Shown here piece by piece: positions 18,786 to 29,247 of a DNA stretch of 64,000 nt. Every line of letters starts with the position of its first letter. Within the stretch, counting starts at the first letter, position 1. Position numbers and translations under genes: made by a program. The notes beneath the pieces were generated by a model. That model was given only the letters and a program-made list of their open reading frames with translations. It had not been told where the DNA came from and ran no database searches. Source of the stretch: Azolla caroliniana (taxonomy: Eukaryota; Polypodiophyta); contig JBHGNT010000001.1 of NCBI GenBank assembly GCA_043228905.1, positions 27,652,001-27,716,000 on the forward strand, given 5' to 3'.

Positions 18786-18802
18786 TGGTGAACCCGACAT
18801 GA
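18786..18802 (+). promoter_or_regulatory. E18 primer-binding site
   Basis: TGGTGAACCCGACATGA, four bases after the LTR. One base differs from the site in E27, E35 and E34-54. I could not assign the tRNA. Confidence 0.75.
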
Positions 18803-18825
18803 ATTAGGAGGCAAAGGAGTGAAGG

Positions 18826-20896
18826 ATGAGGGGATCCAAGCTTGTTGAAGCTATGGCCGTAGCCGTCGACCGACTAGTGAGCACTCGCGAGGGAACGGGT
18901 GCCCTTGACAGGGCCATTGAGTCGATCGTCGGCACCATAGGTCGAATTCGGTGGGAAGAATGCCACGAGCTACTTGGAGGCCTACCGGGCTGAAATGATC
19001 ATGAGGGATATCTTGGTGGACAGGCGGCTGTCTGGATTCCCTCAGGTGGTGATACTGAGCATCCACGCAAAGGTGCTCGAGGTGCTGGCCGGATGCCAGA
19101 CTTGTGAGGAGTTCAAGCTGCGGCTCCTCGAGATGAATGGGTTCGATGACTCACTTCGGCTATCGAAGCGAGACTTCATGGCGTGGGTTGAGAGCCCTGG
19201 GAAGGGGAGGAACACGTCGGCGCTCCTCCAGGAGTTCGAGAAACGATTCGCATGGTTGTCAACGCTGGACCGGACCGTGCTCGACACAAGCCGGGTACTA
19301 CTATTCGTCAAGTCGGTGGACGCCATGGACCGGGAGAAGGTGGGTCTCCTGTTGGAAACGGATGAAGGGCTCACGGCAGACTGGGCCATGGTAAGGCCGG
19401 TCCCGACGAGGGAGCTCGAGGAGCCGGTGTCGGTACTGGCTAGGAAGGAAGAATCTTGGAGTTGGCTTGAGACGAGCTCAACCCCGAGCGGAGTGGTCAA
19501 AGGTTCCTCCGGAGGCGCGGCTCTAGAAGAGCTGTCGTAGATGGTGCGAGATCTCCAAATCGCACAGGCCCTGAGGGACACCGGCGAACAATCTCGTGAC
19601 CGAAGGCCGGAGGCGGGGCAGCGGTGCATGTGGTGCGACGCGGTCGACCACATCCGGAAAGAATGTGCGGATTTCGCCGAGGCACTCAAGACCAACGTGG
19701 TGTATGTCTAGAACGGGCGGGTGCACGCGAGCGAGACCCGGAAAGCCCTAGAGTTGAATACGGGGCGCGACGGAATGAAGCGGTTGATGGAAGAGGCTGT
19801 GGCACGACATACAGAGGCCGTTAACTACTCGGCATTGACGGGAATCTGGGTTGGGGGCGATGAGGCCCGAAAAGCGAAGGACTCCAGATTCTAGCCGTTG
19901 GTGCTAGAGGGTCTCTCCGGAGTACAACTGAAGAAGGAAGAGGCAGACCGCGCGGAACAACGGATCCAGGAGGTCACCGGATGGGACGACCCGGTGGAAG
20001 AAAAGACTGGCTTTGTGGCAGCCGCATGCCAGGACTACGAGGTTCTGGTAGGAGACAAGCGCGCGGGAAAGGCTAGAGGGGGCCGCCCCTCGTAGTAGTA
20101 CGAGACCCAGTTCGGACTGAAGCCAAATGAGGCCGCCAACGCTGGTGCACCGGAGAAGAAGAAGCAGGCCGGTTTCTGGCTGAGCACCGAAATCGAACGA
20201 ACAACGGACCTGGGGAAGGTCCTGGAAGAGAGAATTCTCGACATCAAGGTCGAGTTGTCATTACGGGAGGTGTTGGGAATCGCCAAGAAGGAGTTCCATG
20301 ACTCCATCGTGGACTTGGTGAAGCGGAAGAGGCTCTCGACGGAACCGGAACCGGAGAGGCCGATGGAAGTGCGGACGACGCACTTAGAAGACACGGCCCT
20401 AGAGGATGAGTTGGCGGAAAGCCACTACGCGAAGCCGCATTGGGCTAGGGCCAGTACGGAAACCCCTATTCGGATCGGCGATGTCCAGGAGCCAGTGGTG
20501 GCATTGGTAGACCACGGTTTGGAGATCAACCTGATGTCCATGGACTTCTATAAAAAGGGTAAATGGCCGATCAACACCAAGCATGGGTGGAAGATACGCG
20601 CGGCGACGCGCGCTACAGAGGAGCTGCATGGTGCGTGCCCGAACGTATGCGTGAAGATCGGCGACGTCAAGATAGATCAACATTTCTTCATGCAGGAGAC
20701 TTCCTCGCACCCGGTAATTCTCGGCGAACCGCACATTACGGCCGCACGCATGGAGACGAATGTACTGGACAACGGTTCGGCGTATGCGCGCGTCAAGAGC
20801 CAAGACGGTCGACATTCCGTCCAATTCATGACAGTGCGACCCAACCACGAGCGAAACCGCGAGACCCTCGACGACGACAACCGAGGGGATTTTTAG
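18826..20896 (+). pseudogene. gag: E18 gag-PR
   Basis: Homologous along its length to the intact E58 ORF1. ATG at 18826, a frameshift near 18950, then 18974-19540 open (SKRDFMAWVESPGKGRNTSA and LDTSRVLLFVKSVDAMDREK), stops near 19540, 19711, 19893 and 20095, the zinc knuckle CMWCDAVDHIRKEC near 19630, and the protease block ALVDHGLEINLMSMDFYKKG near 20510. It ends RGDF-TAG at 20894-20896. The conserved run of five T before TAG is intact, as in all E copies. Confidence 0.85.
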
Positions 20897-23069
20897 AGAG
20901 GGCTATCAAGGCGTGGGGCCGCGATAGTCCGGACACCCCAGAAGAACCCCACACATGTATTATAGGTAGGAAATTTTGGCTCTCTGAAAATAGAGGTTAT
21001 ACGTTAACCGACATCAGTAGTCAGGAGAGGAAGCGAGCGGAGAGACGACTTAGGGTGTGTGGAGTCCTCTCCCCTGACGAAGAAATTAGCGGCACCGTGG
21101 AGGCGGTCTCTTTTGACGACACCTTGGGTGAATTATGAAAGGTGGTCGGTGAAGGCCTTAGCGAAGACCGGACCGTTTCGGTTAGCTCGATGGGAATGTA
21201 CGAAGTCATCGCGGACTTCGGGGAGAGGATCTGGTCGGATCAAATGGCCCGCGTGGATACGAAGTATAAGACTGTGGACCGGAAGGTGAGGTTAGTTGTG
21301 GCACCCTTGCCGGAGGGCAGCGGAGAGCAGATAAAAGGGGTCGTGTTGGACCCAAGTTTACGGAATCCAACCGGCATAGGACACCGGTTCACCAACATAA
21401 TGCTATGAGAGCTCAAGGTTGGTGGGGGTGGCTTTGTATTGCCAGAAGAGGAGGACCGGTTTCGGAGGATGCTCGGAAGGCACGGGAAGGCCTTTGCATT
21501 CTCGCCGGAGGAGATCGAGTGTGTAGACCCGACAATCGTCGAGCCAATGGTGATCTTCACGGTACCGCATGTGCCGTGGAATCTCAAATCGATTCCGGTA
21601 CCCAGAGCTCACATCCCGAAGCTGATGGAGCTGCTGAAGTAGAAGGTGGAAATGGGCATCCTCGAACCGTTGAGTGCCCCATACTCGAAGCGGTGGTTCA
21701 CGGTGCCATAGAAGAACGACACGTTGCGCTTCATACAAGACCTGCAACCAGTCAACAAGGTGATCATCCGTAACGCAAGAATCGGGCCGACCATAGATGA
21801 GTTCGCGGAGGCCTTCACCGGAAGGTCGATCTATTCGGTCGGTGACTTATACTCGGGGTATGACCAGTTCCAACTAGCCGTAGAGAGCAGGGACATCACG
21901 ACAATGCGGACTCCTCTCGGCTTGGTGTGGATGTGTACCCTACCGCAAGGAGGAACGAATTTGGTGGTGCACATGGTGAACGCAATGAACAAGGTGCTGA
22001 GGGACTACATCCTGGACATCACTATGTCGTTCCTAGACGACGTATCGATAAAAGGGTGTTTGGTGGAGGATGCAGACGAAACGGTCGGGCCGGACGGATG
22101 CCGGAGGTTCGTCGTGAACCACATCAATGACTACGATAAGGTTCTGCAGAGGCTCAAGAGCGCGCGACTCACCTTCTCTGGAGAGAAATCAGCGTTCGGG
22201 CAAAACAGAGATCCTGGTAGTCGGACACCTGTGCGGGCCCTATGGCCGGAAACCATCCCCAGCAAAGGTAGAAGCCATCTCTGTGATGAAGGACGATTGC
22301 GGGTCGGTTACGGAGGTCCGCAGATTCTTGGGTGCGTGCGTGTTCTACCACATCTGGATTCCGCACTACACACATGTCGCGGAACTGCTCTACGGGCTAT
22401 TGAAGAAAGAGCGTATGTTCAAGTGGAGGACGGAGCACACAAAGTCGGTCCGGAGACTGAAGGAGGCACTTGCTGCGGCACCGGCTCTTTGGAAAGCGGT
22501 TTACGGCAAGGAAGTCCCCATCTATGTGACGGTGGACACGAGTCCGACCAAGATCGGGTGGGTGATCAATCAGGAGGACAAAGACGGCGTATGGTTCCTG
22601 ATCCGGTTCGGGGCGAAGGTATTGAGCGAGCGACAACGAGGATACGCCCAAGTTAAGCGTGAGCTGTGGGGTATCGTTTCGGCAGTTAAGGCCGACAAAG
22701 ACTATCTGATCGGGACAGAAGTAATCATTGAGACGGATTGCCTACCGATTCTCGGTATGGTTTTCGAAGGCGCGACGCCGGACCTGGCAATGCTCCGGTG
22801 GATAGCGTACGTCAAGCCCCTGAATCCGGAAATACGACATATTTCCGGAAAGGACAATGCCATGGCCAACATGCTTTCGAGGGCGCGGTTCAGCGACGAG
22901 GACGACATGGTTTCGGAAGACGAAGAAGTCGGCGAGGACTTATTCGGATCAACTAGCGTGACAACAAGAAAGGGGAGCACTCCGGCACTAAACGAATTCG
23001 ACAAGAGCGAATACGACGGAGAGTGGCTCTGAATTGGGAGGTTCTTACGGACGATGATGCCGGACGCGA
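20893..23069 (+). pseudogene. pol: E18 pol (RT and RNase H), integrase missing
   Basis: Begins in the -1 frame at the gag stop (LERAIKAWGRDSPDTPEEPH). Stops near 21136, 21406, 21640 and 21709, a frameshift near 22205 and further lesions. RT blocks: GDLYSGYDQFQLAVESRDIT and a SFLDDVSIKG active site. RNase H: YVTVDTSPTKIGWVINQ and HISGKDNAMANMLSRARF. The sequence ends at the homology break at about 23069. Confidence 0.85.
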
Positions 23070-24289
23070 TCGGTGAATTTCTTCTCTATGAAACTGAAAG
23101 CGGGTATTGTTTTAGCGCCCCATTGAAATCTGAGAGCCAAGAACGATGGATAGTATTCACATCGGGGCCACATGGGCATAACCCCCGTTGGCCGCTATCG
23201 CCGCTACTACCGCCATCCGCTAGAATCGAAACGGAAGCAAATGTTTCGTAGCCCTATATTGATATATGTCCTTATGTGGTTCCTAGAAAAAAGAAAGTCA
23301 AGCAAGATACCGATGATGTCGAAGGAAGGGGAAAAGAAGGAAGGTTGATTCAAGTAGAAAGAGAGAAAATAATCAACAAGGGAGTAGATTTCTAGAATGA
23401 AGTAGAGAAGATTTAGAAAAGTGACAAAGAGGAATAAAGAAAAAGAGAGAAGAAGAAGAGAAAAAAAGGGGCAATTGACAGAATTTAAAAAATGACAAGG
23501 GCAGAGAAGACGGAATTTCAAAACCTCGAGGGTAGAGAGGAGAATTTCGAAAACGCAAGGGTAAAAAATAAAAAATTGAGGGTAATTTTTTTTTTAAAAA
23601 CGAAAATTTCTAAAACCAAGGGGTACAAATCATGAAATTTCGAAAACACAACTCACATGATGAAAGAACGACACGATTTCACAACCCATGCCACATGAAC
23701 TAGCCGATTGGTGTATGATCCAATCACAACTTATGCTAACTGAACGAGAAGGTTTGAGTCAAGCTAAGCTCCGATCAAAGTTATCAATCGTAGAGCAGTG
23801 ATCCGGTCGAGGGATTTCCGACCGTTGAGATGACCGATTGAGTTCCGGTCGAGAAGAGTTGCCATGGCGAGTGGGTTCACCATGCAATGCATTGTCCCAC
23901 ATGCATGCCATGTGTTACCCGTAAGAATATACAGGGAGGCATAAGGGTATGTGTAATGATGTGGTTGATGTGTATGTATAATATGACTGAGTGTGTGAGG
24001 ATGAGTATGTGTATGTGTATGAACACATGCACATTTGTGTGCATGTGTACAAAGGTGAGAAAGTGGGTAAGTAATGTAACTCCCTACTTGTCTCATTCTT
24101 TATTTGTAACGGTTACCTCTTGTACTATATAAACCCACCCATGGGGCATAATGGAACATAGTTTTTTCCCTCTCATTTTGTGTTTGTCTCAATGTTTCTC
24201 TTTCCTTCTCTTTCCTCACATGTAACCCCCTTGGGAGGGGGGTGGAGCTATTCTAGGCTTCACCCCCCACCCATCAACAGTCGTGGGTT
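23070..24289. other. Unassigned non-coding stretch, LTR-like
   Basis: No ORF of note. It holds a purine-rich block (23280-23600), a TG/CA-rich block (23930-24060), and a TATA-like ACTATATAAACC near 24123-24134 followed by CT-rich sequence, as in the U3/R part of a plus-strand LTR. It could be part of the T2 3' end or an unrelated LTR cut by the L insertion at 24294. I cannot decide. Confidence 0.3.
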
Positions 24290-24293
24290 CCGT

Positions 24294-25413
24294 TGTCGTG
24301 AAGATTTTCGGCAACGGTGTGAAAATTGCATGGAATGTAAAAAATCAAGTGTGGTTCTTCACACACAATATGAAACAATAATAGTGAAGATACTATTTTA
24401 TATTAGTTTAATATCTTGGTACGAAAAGATGGATGTCGTCAAGAGCTTCCGAATGCACTTTACTACATTTGAAATGGACAACTAAATGTCAAGTTATGTG
24501 AGTGTGAAGTTTGAGAAAAAGAAGAGAAAAACAAAACTATGAGATAGGACAAATCAAGATCCCACAGTATATAAGCAGAGCCAGAACTTATTGCTTTTTG
24601 TCTATGTGTGGAGCACAAAATGTTCTTGGGCTAAACTATTCGGATGGATGGATGTGGCTTAACTACGCGTAATGGTTTTGGAGAACCGGGACTAGGACTA
24701 GACGGACGACGACGGAACCGGAACAGACCGGACCAGACGGAATGCGGATCGAACCGGTAGGGACTGTACAGACGGATTGGTCGGGTCAGTCGGATAGGTT
24801 GATCGCACGGTGTCTTGAAGATTTCGGTGTGAAACGAACAATAAATAAATAAATCGTCTATAGGTTCCGTCAGCTCATTAGAGGTCGACTGAAGGTGTAA
24901 TATGCAGTTAAACATTTGTAAAATACAACAGAAAAACCTAGTAATATTTTGTGCATTGAAAGGGATGCAAGCAAGGCTTGAACCTTGCACATCCAAGAAA
25001 AGAGGCAATAAACTTACCACTAAGCCAAGTTATTTCTTTAAATTATATTTTTGTCATTATACTTCTCATACATGAGAGCTTGAATGAGTGACATGGTTAT
25101 CATGCAACACATGCAATGCGTGAGTGCCAAATGGCAAACATGCATCACATGCATGTCTTGCACCCTCACATGCATCATATGCATGGGGGTATCTATAAAA
25201 GAGTGGATGAAAAAGAAAAATGGAGCTATGTATTATCAAAGAATTTAATAATAATAAAAAGAAAATTTGTTATCCAATTGGTGATGTATTAATCTTCTTT
25301 CTCTCTCTCTCTCCATGTCAATCTTTCTCTCCTCATATCAATCTCTCTCAATCCATCTAGGACCCCGGTGGTTCCGCCTCACAATCCACACATAGTGACG
25401 GATTTTCACGACA
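24294..25413 (+). mobile_element. L solo LTR (1120 bp), target CCGT/CTGT
   Basis: From TGTCGTGAAGATTTTCGGC to TTTTCACGACA. CCGT lies at 24290-24293 and CTGT at 25414-25417, a duplication with one C-to-T change. TATAAAA at 25194, and the conserved end motif GGACCCCGGTGGTTCCGCC near 25361. It has no internal region. It is homologous to 50929-51952, which starts with the same 19 bases. Confidence 0.8.
24975..25027 (-). other. tRNA-like module (A and B box) in the L LTR
   Basis: Minus strand A box TGGCTTAGTGGT (25027-25016) and B box GGTTCAAGCC (24984-24975), at the same place as in the other L copies and antisense to the LTR. Confidence 0.6.
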
Positions 25414-25638
25414 CTGTGGGGGTGGAATTTTCGATCGGTGCAGCTGTATCCTTTACCAATCCGCGACCATCCTTACGATCTAGTCTTTGGAGCTTAGGCT
25501 TGGAACTGCCACGGTTCGGCTGTTGTTCCTTCTATTAGACTATGTTTTGTGCTTCCTTGGAATCAACGCGATTGTCCTACTGCGTTGCTTGTCGCGGTCC
25601 TTCTTTAGTGGTGGAAAGGTTCGGCTCTTTCTCCCATT
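25414..25638. other. Short unassigned stretch between two solo LTRs
   Basis: About 225 bp without a supported gene. By nesting logic it should belong to T2 (the 3' ORF or beyond). The minus strand reads as basic low-complexity protein for about 35 codons, but I cannot align it to T1. Confidence 0.3.
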
Positions 25639-25929
25639 CCGTTGTCGCGAACTTTCGCGCGCGCGTGTTAGTTGGGCGGGACCACGGGGGTCTCGGACTA
25701 GGGAGTACTCAAGGGATAGAGAAGACCCGAGGTTTGCTTTATGACAATACTACTTCCCCACCCCTTCCTGAGCAAGGTCTCGTTCCCCTTTTGTTTTGTG
25801 AGGCCGGTGGCTCTCGTTGATCACGACTCGTCGACCTTCCGAGATCACCTTACGATCCAAGTGACCAAACGAGTACAAGCAAGATGAGCACGCAACATGA
25901 ACACACAAGGGGACGATAACACAGACACG

Positions 25930-26550
25930 AATGTCCGTACGACTTTATGAGGAGGAGAGGTGCATGGGCGCGCCTGAACGCTCCCTCGTGACAAGACGTC
26001 GAACGTACGAGGAAGACACAAAACACACGCACAAAATGCTCATATGCCTTTATGAGGAGGAGAGGTGCATGGGCAAGCCCGAACGGTCCCCTCGTCACAA
26101 GACGGTCGAACGTACAAGGAAGACACGAACACACACACAAATGCTCGTACGTCTTTATGAGGAGGAGAGGTGCATGGGCAAGCCCGAATGGTCCCCTCGT
26201 CACAAGACGGCCGAACGTACAAGGAAGACACGAACACACGAACAAATGCTCGTACGCCTTTATGAGGAGGAGAGGTGCATGGGCAAGCCCGAACGGTCCC
26301 CTCGTCACAAGATGGTCGAATGTACAGGGAAGACACAAACACACGCACAAAATGCTCGTACGCCTTTATGAGGAGGAGAGGTGCATGGGCAAGCCCGAAC
26401 GGTCCCCTCGTCACAAGACGGCCGAACGTACAAGGAAGACACAAACACACATACAAATGCTCGTACGCCTTTATGAGGAGGAGAGGTGCATGGGCAAGCC
26501 CGAACGGTCCCCTCGTCACAAGACGGCCGAATGTACAAGAAAGACACGAA
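25930..26550. repeat. 105-bp minisatellite, six copies
   Basis: The anchor TTTATGAGGAGGAGAGGTGC starts at 25944, 26049, 26154, 26259, 26365 and 26470, so the period is 105, once 106. Because 105 is divisible by three, long repetitive ORFs appear on both strands; they are by-products of the repeat. Copies differ by a few bases. Confidence 0.95.
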
Positions 26551-27097
26551 TAAAGAAAGAAGGAGAGAAAGTAACACGAACAATATTGACCAAAGAGTTA
26601 AATACGTGTTTGATTCTAATGCAAGAGGACCCTTTATAAAATAGGGTTTTGTTTACAATGGCAAGTTATAGTTAACCACAAGCTCAATCAAAACATAAAT
26701 ATTAAATGCCCTTAGAGATAAGGCAAAACCGAACACGGCGAAGACGAACACACGAGCACCACCAAAATGCCAATCCCAACGAACCACGACCACCCGAACG
26801 GCAAGCACACGGGCTCGCAAAGACGAACGGGGCGGAGCAACGTCGAACCAACGAAGCTTGGGCTCACGAGCACGTGGCGATGGGGGGATGAAGGGGTATG
26901 AGATGAAGAAAAGTGGTGAATAAGGAGATGAAGAGCTTCGAAGGAAAATTGGCGATAGTCTCCTCCTCCCAAAACGTCCTTCCAAATGAGCCCCCCCTCG
27001 ACCTCCTTTTATAGGAAAAAAAAGAAGGGAGGGTCGCCAAATTTGTCTTCAATGAAAAAGGACTAAAATTCCTTAAATCACGTTGCATTGTAAGACT

Positions 27098-27152
27098 AGA
27101 TTCAAACCGTGCACCTCTAGCTAGTATTCAATGTGACTATCCACTAACCTAC
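27098..27152 (-). other. tRNA-like block in the 25643 LTR
   Basis: Minus strand A-box-like GTAGGTTAGTGG (27152-27141) and B-box-like GGTTTGAATCT (27108-27098), spaced as in tRNAs. Same strand as the LTR. Confidence 0.45.
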
Positions 27153-27403
27153 TAACTCTTTCTTATATAATATGTAAGTCTATCTCTATAAATTTATAGC
27201 CTGTCTCCCCTCTACCCTTTATCTCACCTCTCTCTTACTTTTTGCACGAGCTTGTATACCTCCCTTTTACCCTTTCTTTTCCTTTTTTATTTTGCATATG
27301 CACAATTAATCGCTTTTGTGTGCACACACATTGCACATGCACATTTTTGACCCCCTTTTCGCCGTTTTTTCCCACCCTCGAGCACGCCACATCACGACAC
27401 CGT

Positions 27404-27536
27404 CGTTGCGAGATCCGCCAATCTTCGTTTCGTAGACCGTGGTGGAGGCGTAGGTCTACTCGTGTCCGGGGCGGGGAGACCTCAAGGTGGGAATAGTACA
27501 GTTAAGTATTGTTGTATTACCAACCGTAGCTTCTTC
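27404..27536 (-). pseudogene. T2 3' ORF, short continuation left of E27
   Basis: Read leftward from the E27 insertion, the minus strand gives about 20 codons with GKKLRLVIQQYLTVLFPP before a TGA. This resembles a T1 stretch near 1950-2025 (GKKAWCGLAQWLTLLVPP), which supports T2 continuing across E27. The evidence is short. Confidence 0.35.
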
Positions 27537-27540
27537 CCGG

Positions 27541-28300
27541 TGTCGTGAAGAATTTCGGCCAGAGGCGGAAACCGGGAAACATTGGCTACATCGGCGGGGT
27601 GCAGCGTGTGTACGCACCCATGTACATTTAGTGTGAATATCGAGGGCGCCTTTATGGCACCGAAGAGTAGTCAAGTCGGGGCAAACGATCCCATGTAAGG
27701 CGGGATTTGTCCCACATTGTAACGCATCCCTTTCCTTGTTCTATAAAAGTAAGGGAACACCCTTTATGAAGGGGTTGCCCATTTTGCATTAGAGGGTATA
27801 CCGTTAGGTTTAGAGTTAGCTTCTTCTTCTTCTTCTCCTTCGTGTTCGCTTAGGGTTTGATGCAACTCATCTCCTGTGCAAGACCCCGCTCGGTGCGACG
27901 AGCCCGAGAGCTCCCCGACGGCGGCTTGACAGTAGACGACTGTTGTAAGCTATCTTGGTCCGGCTCGAAGCCGAGAATGTATTCTTCTTCTATATATATA
28001 TATATATATACACGTTCGTGTCTGTCTGTGTATGTTCGTGTCTCGGTTGGTGTCAGGTGCTTCCCCTTTCCTACGTTTCCTGTACATAAGGGCGTGAGTC
28101 GGGCCGGCATGTGCGTGTGTGTGCGTGAGTCGGTGTTAAGCGCGCGCTCCCTCTCTTTCTCTCTCTCCCTTCGGTCGCTTTCGGTGTTCTTCTGGGATTC
28201 CCTGGAAACGGTGAAGCACGACTTCCTACGCACCGTCACTCCCTGGTCCAAGACCCCCGTGGTCCCGCCTTTCTCCACGCACGCGCGTAACAACGCGACA
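27541..28300 (+). repeat. E27 5' LTR
   Basis: 760 bp, TGTCGTGAAG...AACGCGACA. TATAAAAG at 27742, a (TA)n run near 27993-28010, and the conserved CAAGACCCCCGTGGTCCCGCC-type end motif near 28249. A longer (TA)n run occurs in the right LTR. Confidence 0.88.
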
Positions 28301-28304
28301 TATT

Positions 28305-28321
28305 TGGTGAACCCGACGTGA
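28305..28321 (+). promoter_or_regulatory. E27 primer-binding site
   Basis: TGGTGAACCCGACGTGA, identical to the sites of E35 and E34-54. Confidence 0.8.
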
Positions 28322-28337
28322 AAGGCGGCAAGGGAGG

Positions 28338-29247
28338 ATGGAGTCGGAAGACGACGACCTTGCGGAGATGGTGGCCGAAGTGGTGTTGGAGTCGGCACGA
28401 GTGGTGATGAGGCGAGAAGCAGCGCAACAAGCGGTTGAGCGAGTGGTCGAAAGAGTCGGCCGTTTCAACGGGGACAAAGTCCCATCTTACTTGGAAGCCT
28501 ACAACGCGGAAATGGAGGAGCGTGGCGTAGACAAGGCGTTGAGGCTGGAGTTCTTCTGCCGGGTCGTAGCTGTCCGGATGCATGCGGAAGTAAAGGAGAT
28601 CCGTGAGGCTCATAGTTCGTGGGAGGCCTTCGAAGAGGCGCTCCTAAAGGCATACGGAGGACGGCGGAAGAGCCGGGGACGGCACAACCTTCGACCAGTG
28701 GGTAGCATCGGCAAAGACCCACCGGGGCGCGACGAAGGCGTTCCGAGAGTTCGTGCGACGGCTTGCCCGACTCCCAGAGCGGGAACAAGGTTTGGTGGGG
28801 GCGGACAAAGTCCTTTTATTCGTCAGGTCGATCGACCGAGCGGAACGGGAAGCCATCGGGATTGAGCTTGAAGACGATGACGGAGCGAATGGGCTTACGG
28901 AGGACTGGTCGAAGGTCGGAAGGGTGTGCCAACGGCTAGACAACGAGCGAGCCGAGAAGGCTAAGAGGAAGGTACGCGACGGCGTGCCATCACAGCGGGA
29001 AGAGGCCGAACGGCAGAGAGAGTCGGCAAGGGTCGGCGTTGGGGCCAGGATTGCGGAGGCGTACGCAGCTCTCGAGGCGATGCTCGAGGAAGAGGAAAGA
29101 CGGAGGCCGCAAGCCGAGACTGAGAAGACGTACTTGCCCCACGCGACGGCGGAAGATCGGTACGACGGTACCATGGGAGATGGTGCGGAACGAAATGCCC
29201 TCTCGACTTGCGGAGACAGAATGGCCAAGGACGAGGCCGAGATATAG
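28338..29247 (+). pseudogene. gag: E27 gag, frameshifted
   Basis: ATG 28338 opens MESEDDDLAEMVAEVV and aligns with the E-family gag (RVGRFNGDKVPSYLEAYNAE, then WEAFEEALLKAYGG). A frameshift near 28650-28670 moves the rest into another frame (FDQWVASAKTHRGATKAFRE, then VGADKVLLFVRSIDRAERE), which ends at 29245-29247 after an E/R-rich helix. The zinc knuckle and protease of E58 ORF1 are missing, so the protein was at best a capsid-like part of about 300 residues. Confidence 0.75.

Larger units (their letters stand above)
18135..23069 (+). mobile_element. E18: degenerate E-family Ty3/gypsy, 3' truncated
   Basis: 5' LTR (18135-18781), primer site, gag-PR and most of pol, then an abrupt loss of homology at about 23069, just after RNase H and before the integrase finger. 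No integrase or 3' LTR was found in the next kilobase. The left flank shows ACGT (18131-18134), matching the CpG-centred target of the family; the right flank is lost. There are numerous stops and frameshifts throughout. Confidence 0.88.
25643..27399 (-). mobile_element. Solo LTR (1757 bp) with internal minisatellite, target CCGT
   Basis: Plus-strand ends TGTCGCGAACTTTCGCG...CACATCACGACA, flanked by CCGT at 25639-25642 and 27400-27403. Orientation is minus: the conserved GACCCCCGTGGTCCCGCC end motif reads on the minus strand near 25677-25694. It contains a 105-bp tandem repeat and a tRNA-like block. No gag or pol. Its length is unusual because of the repeat. Confidence 0.75.

Noticed and set aside
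24294-25413. L sequences as DNA transposons because of the TGTCGTGAAGAT inverted ends
   Set aside because: They contain a TATA box, the E-type LTR end motif and TG...CA tips, no transposase, and 4-bp duplications like those of the full E retroelements. Solo LTRs explain them better.
25931-26639. Several ORFs of 90-195 codons on both strands in 25.9-26.6 kb
   Set aside because: They are products of the 105-bp tandem repeat, whose period is divisible by three. There is no homology and the same peptide repeats in every frame.
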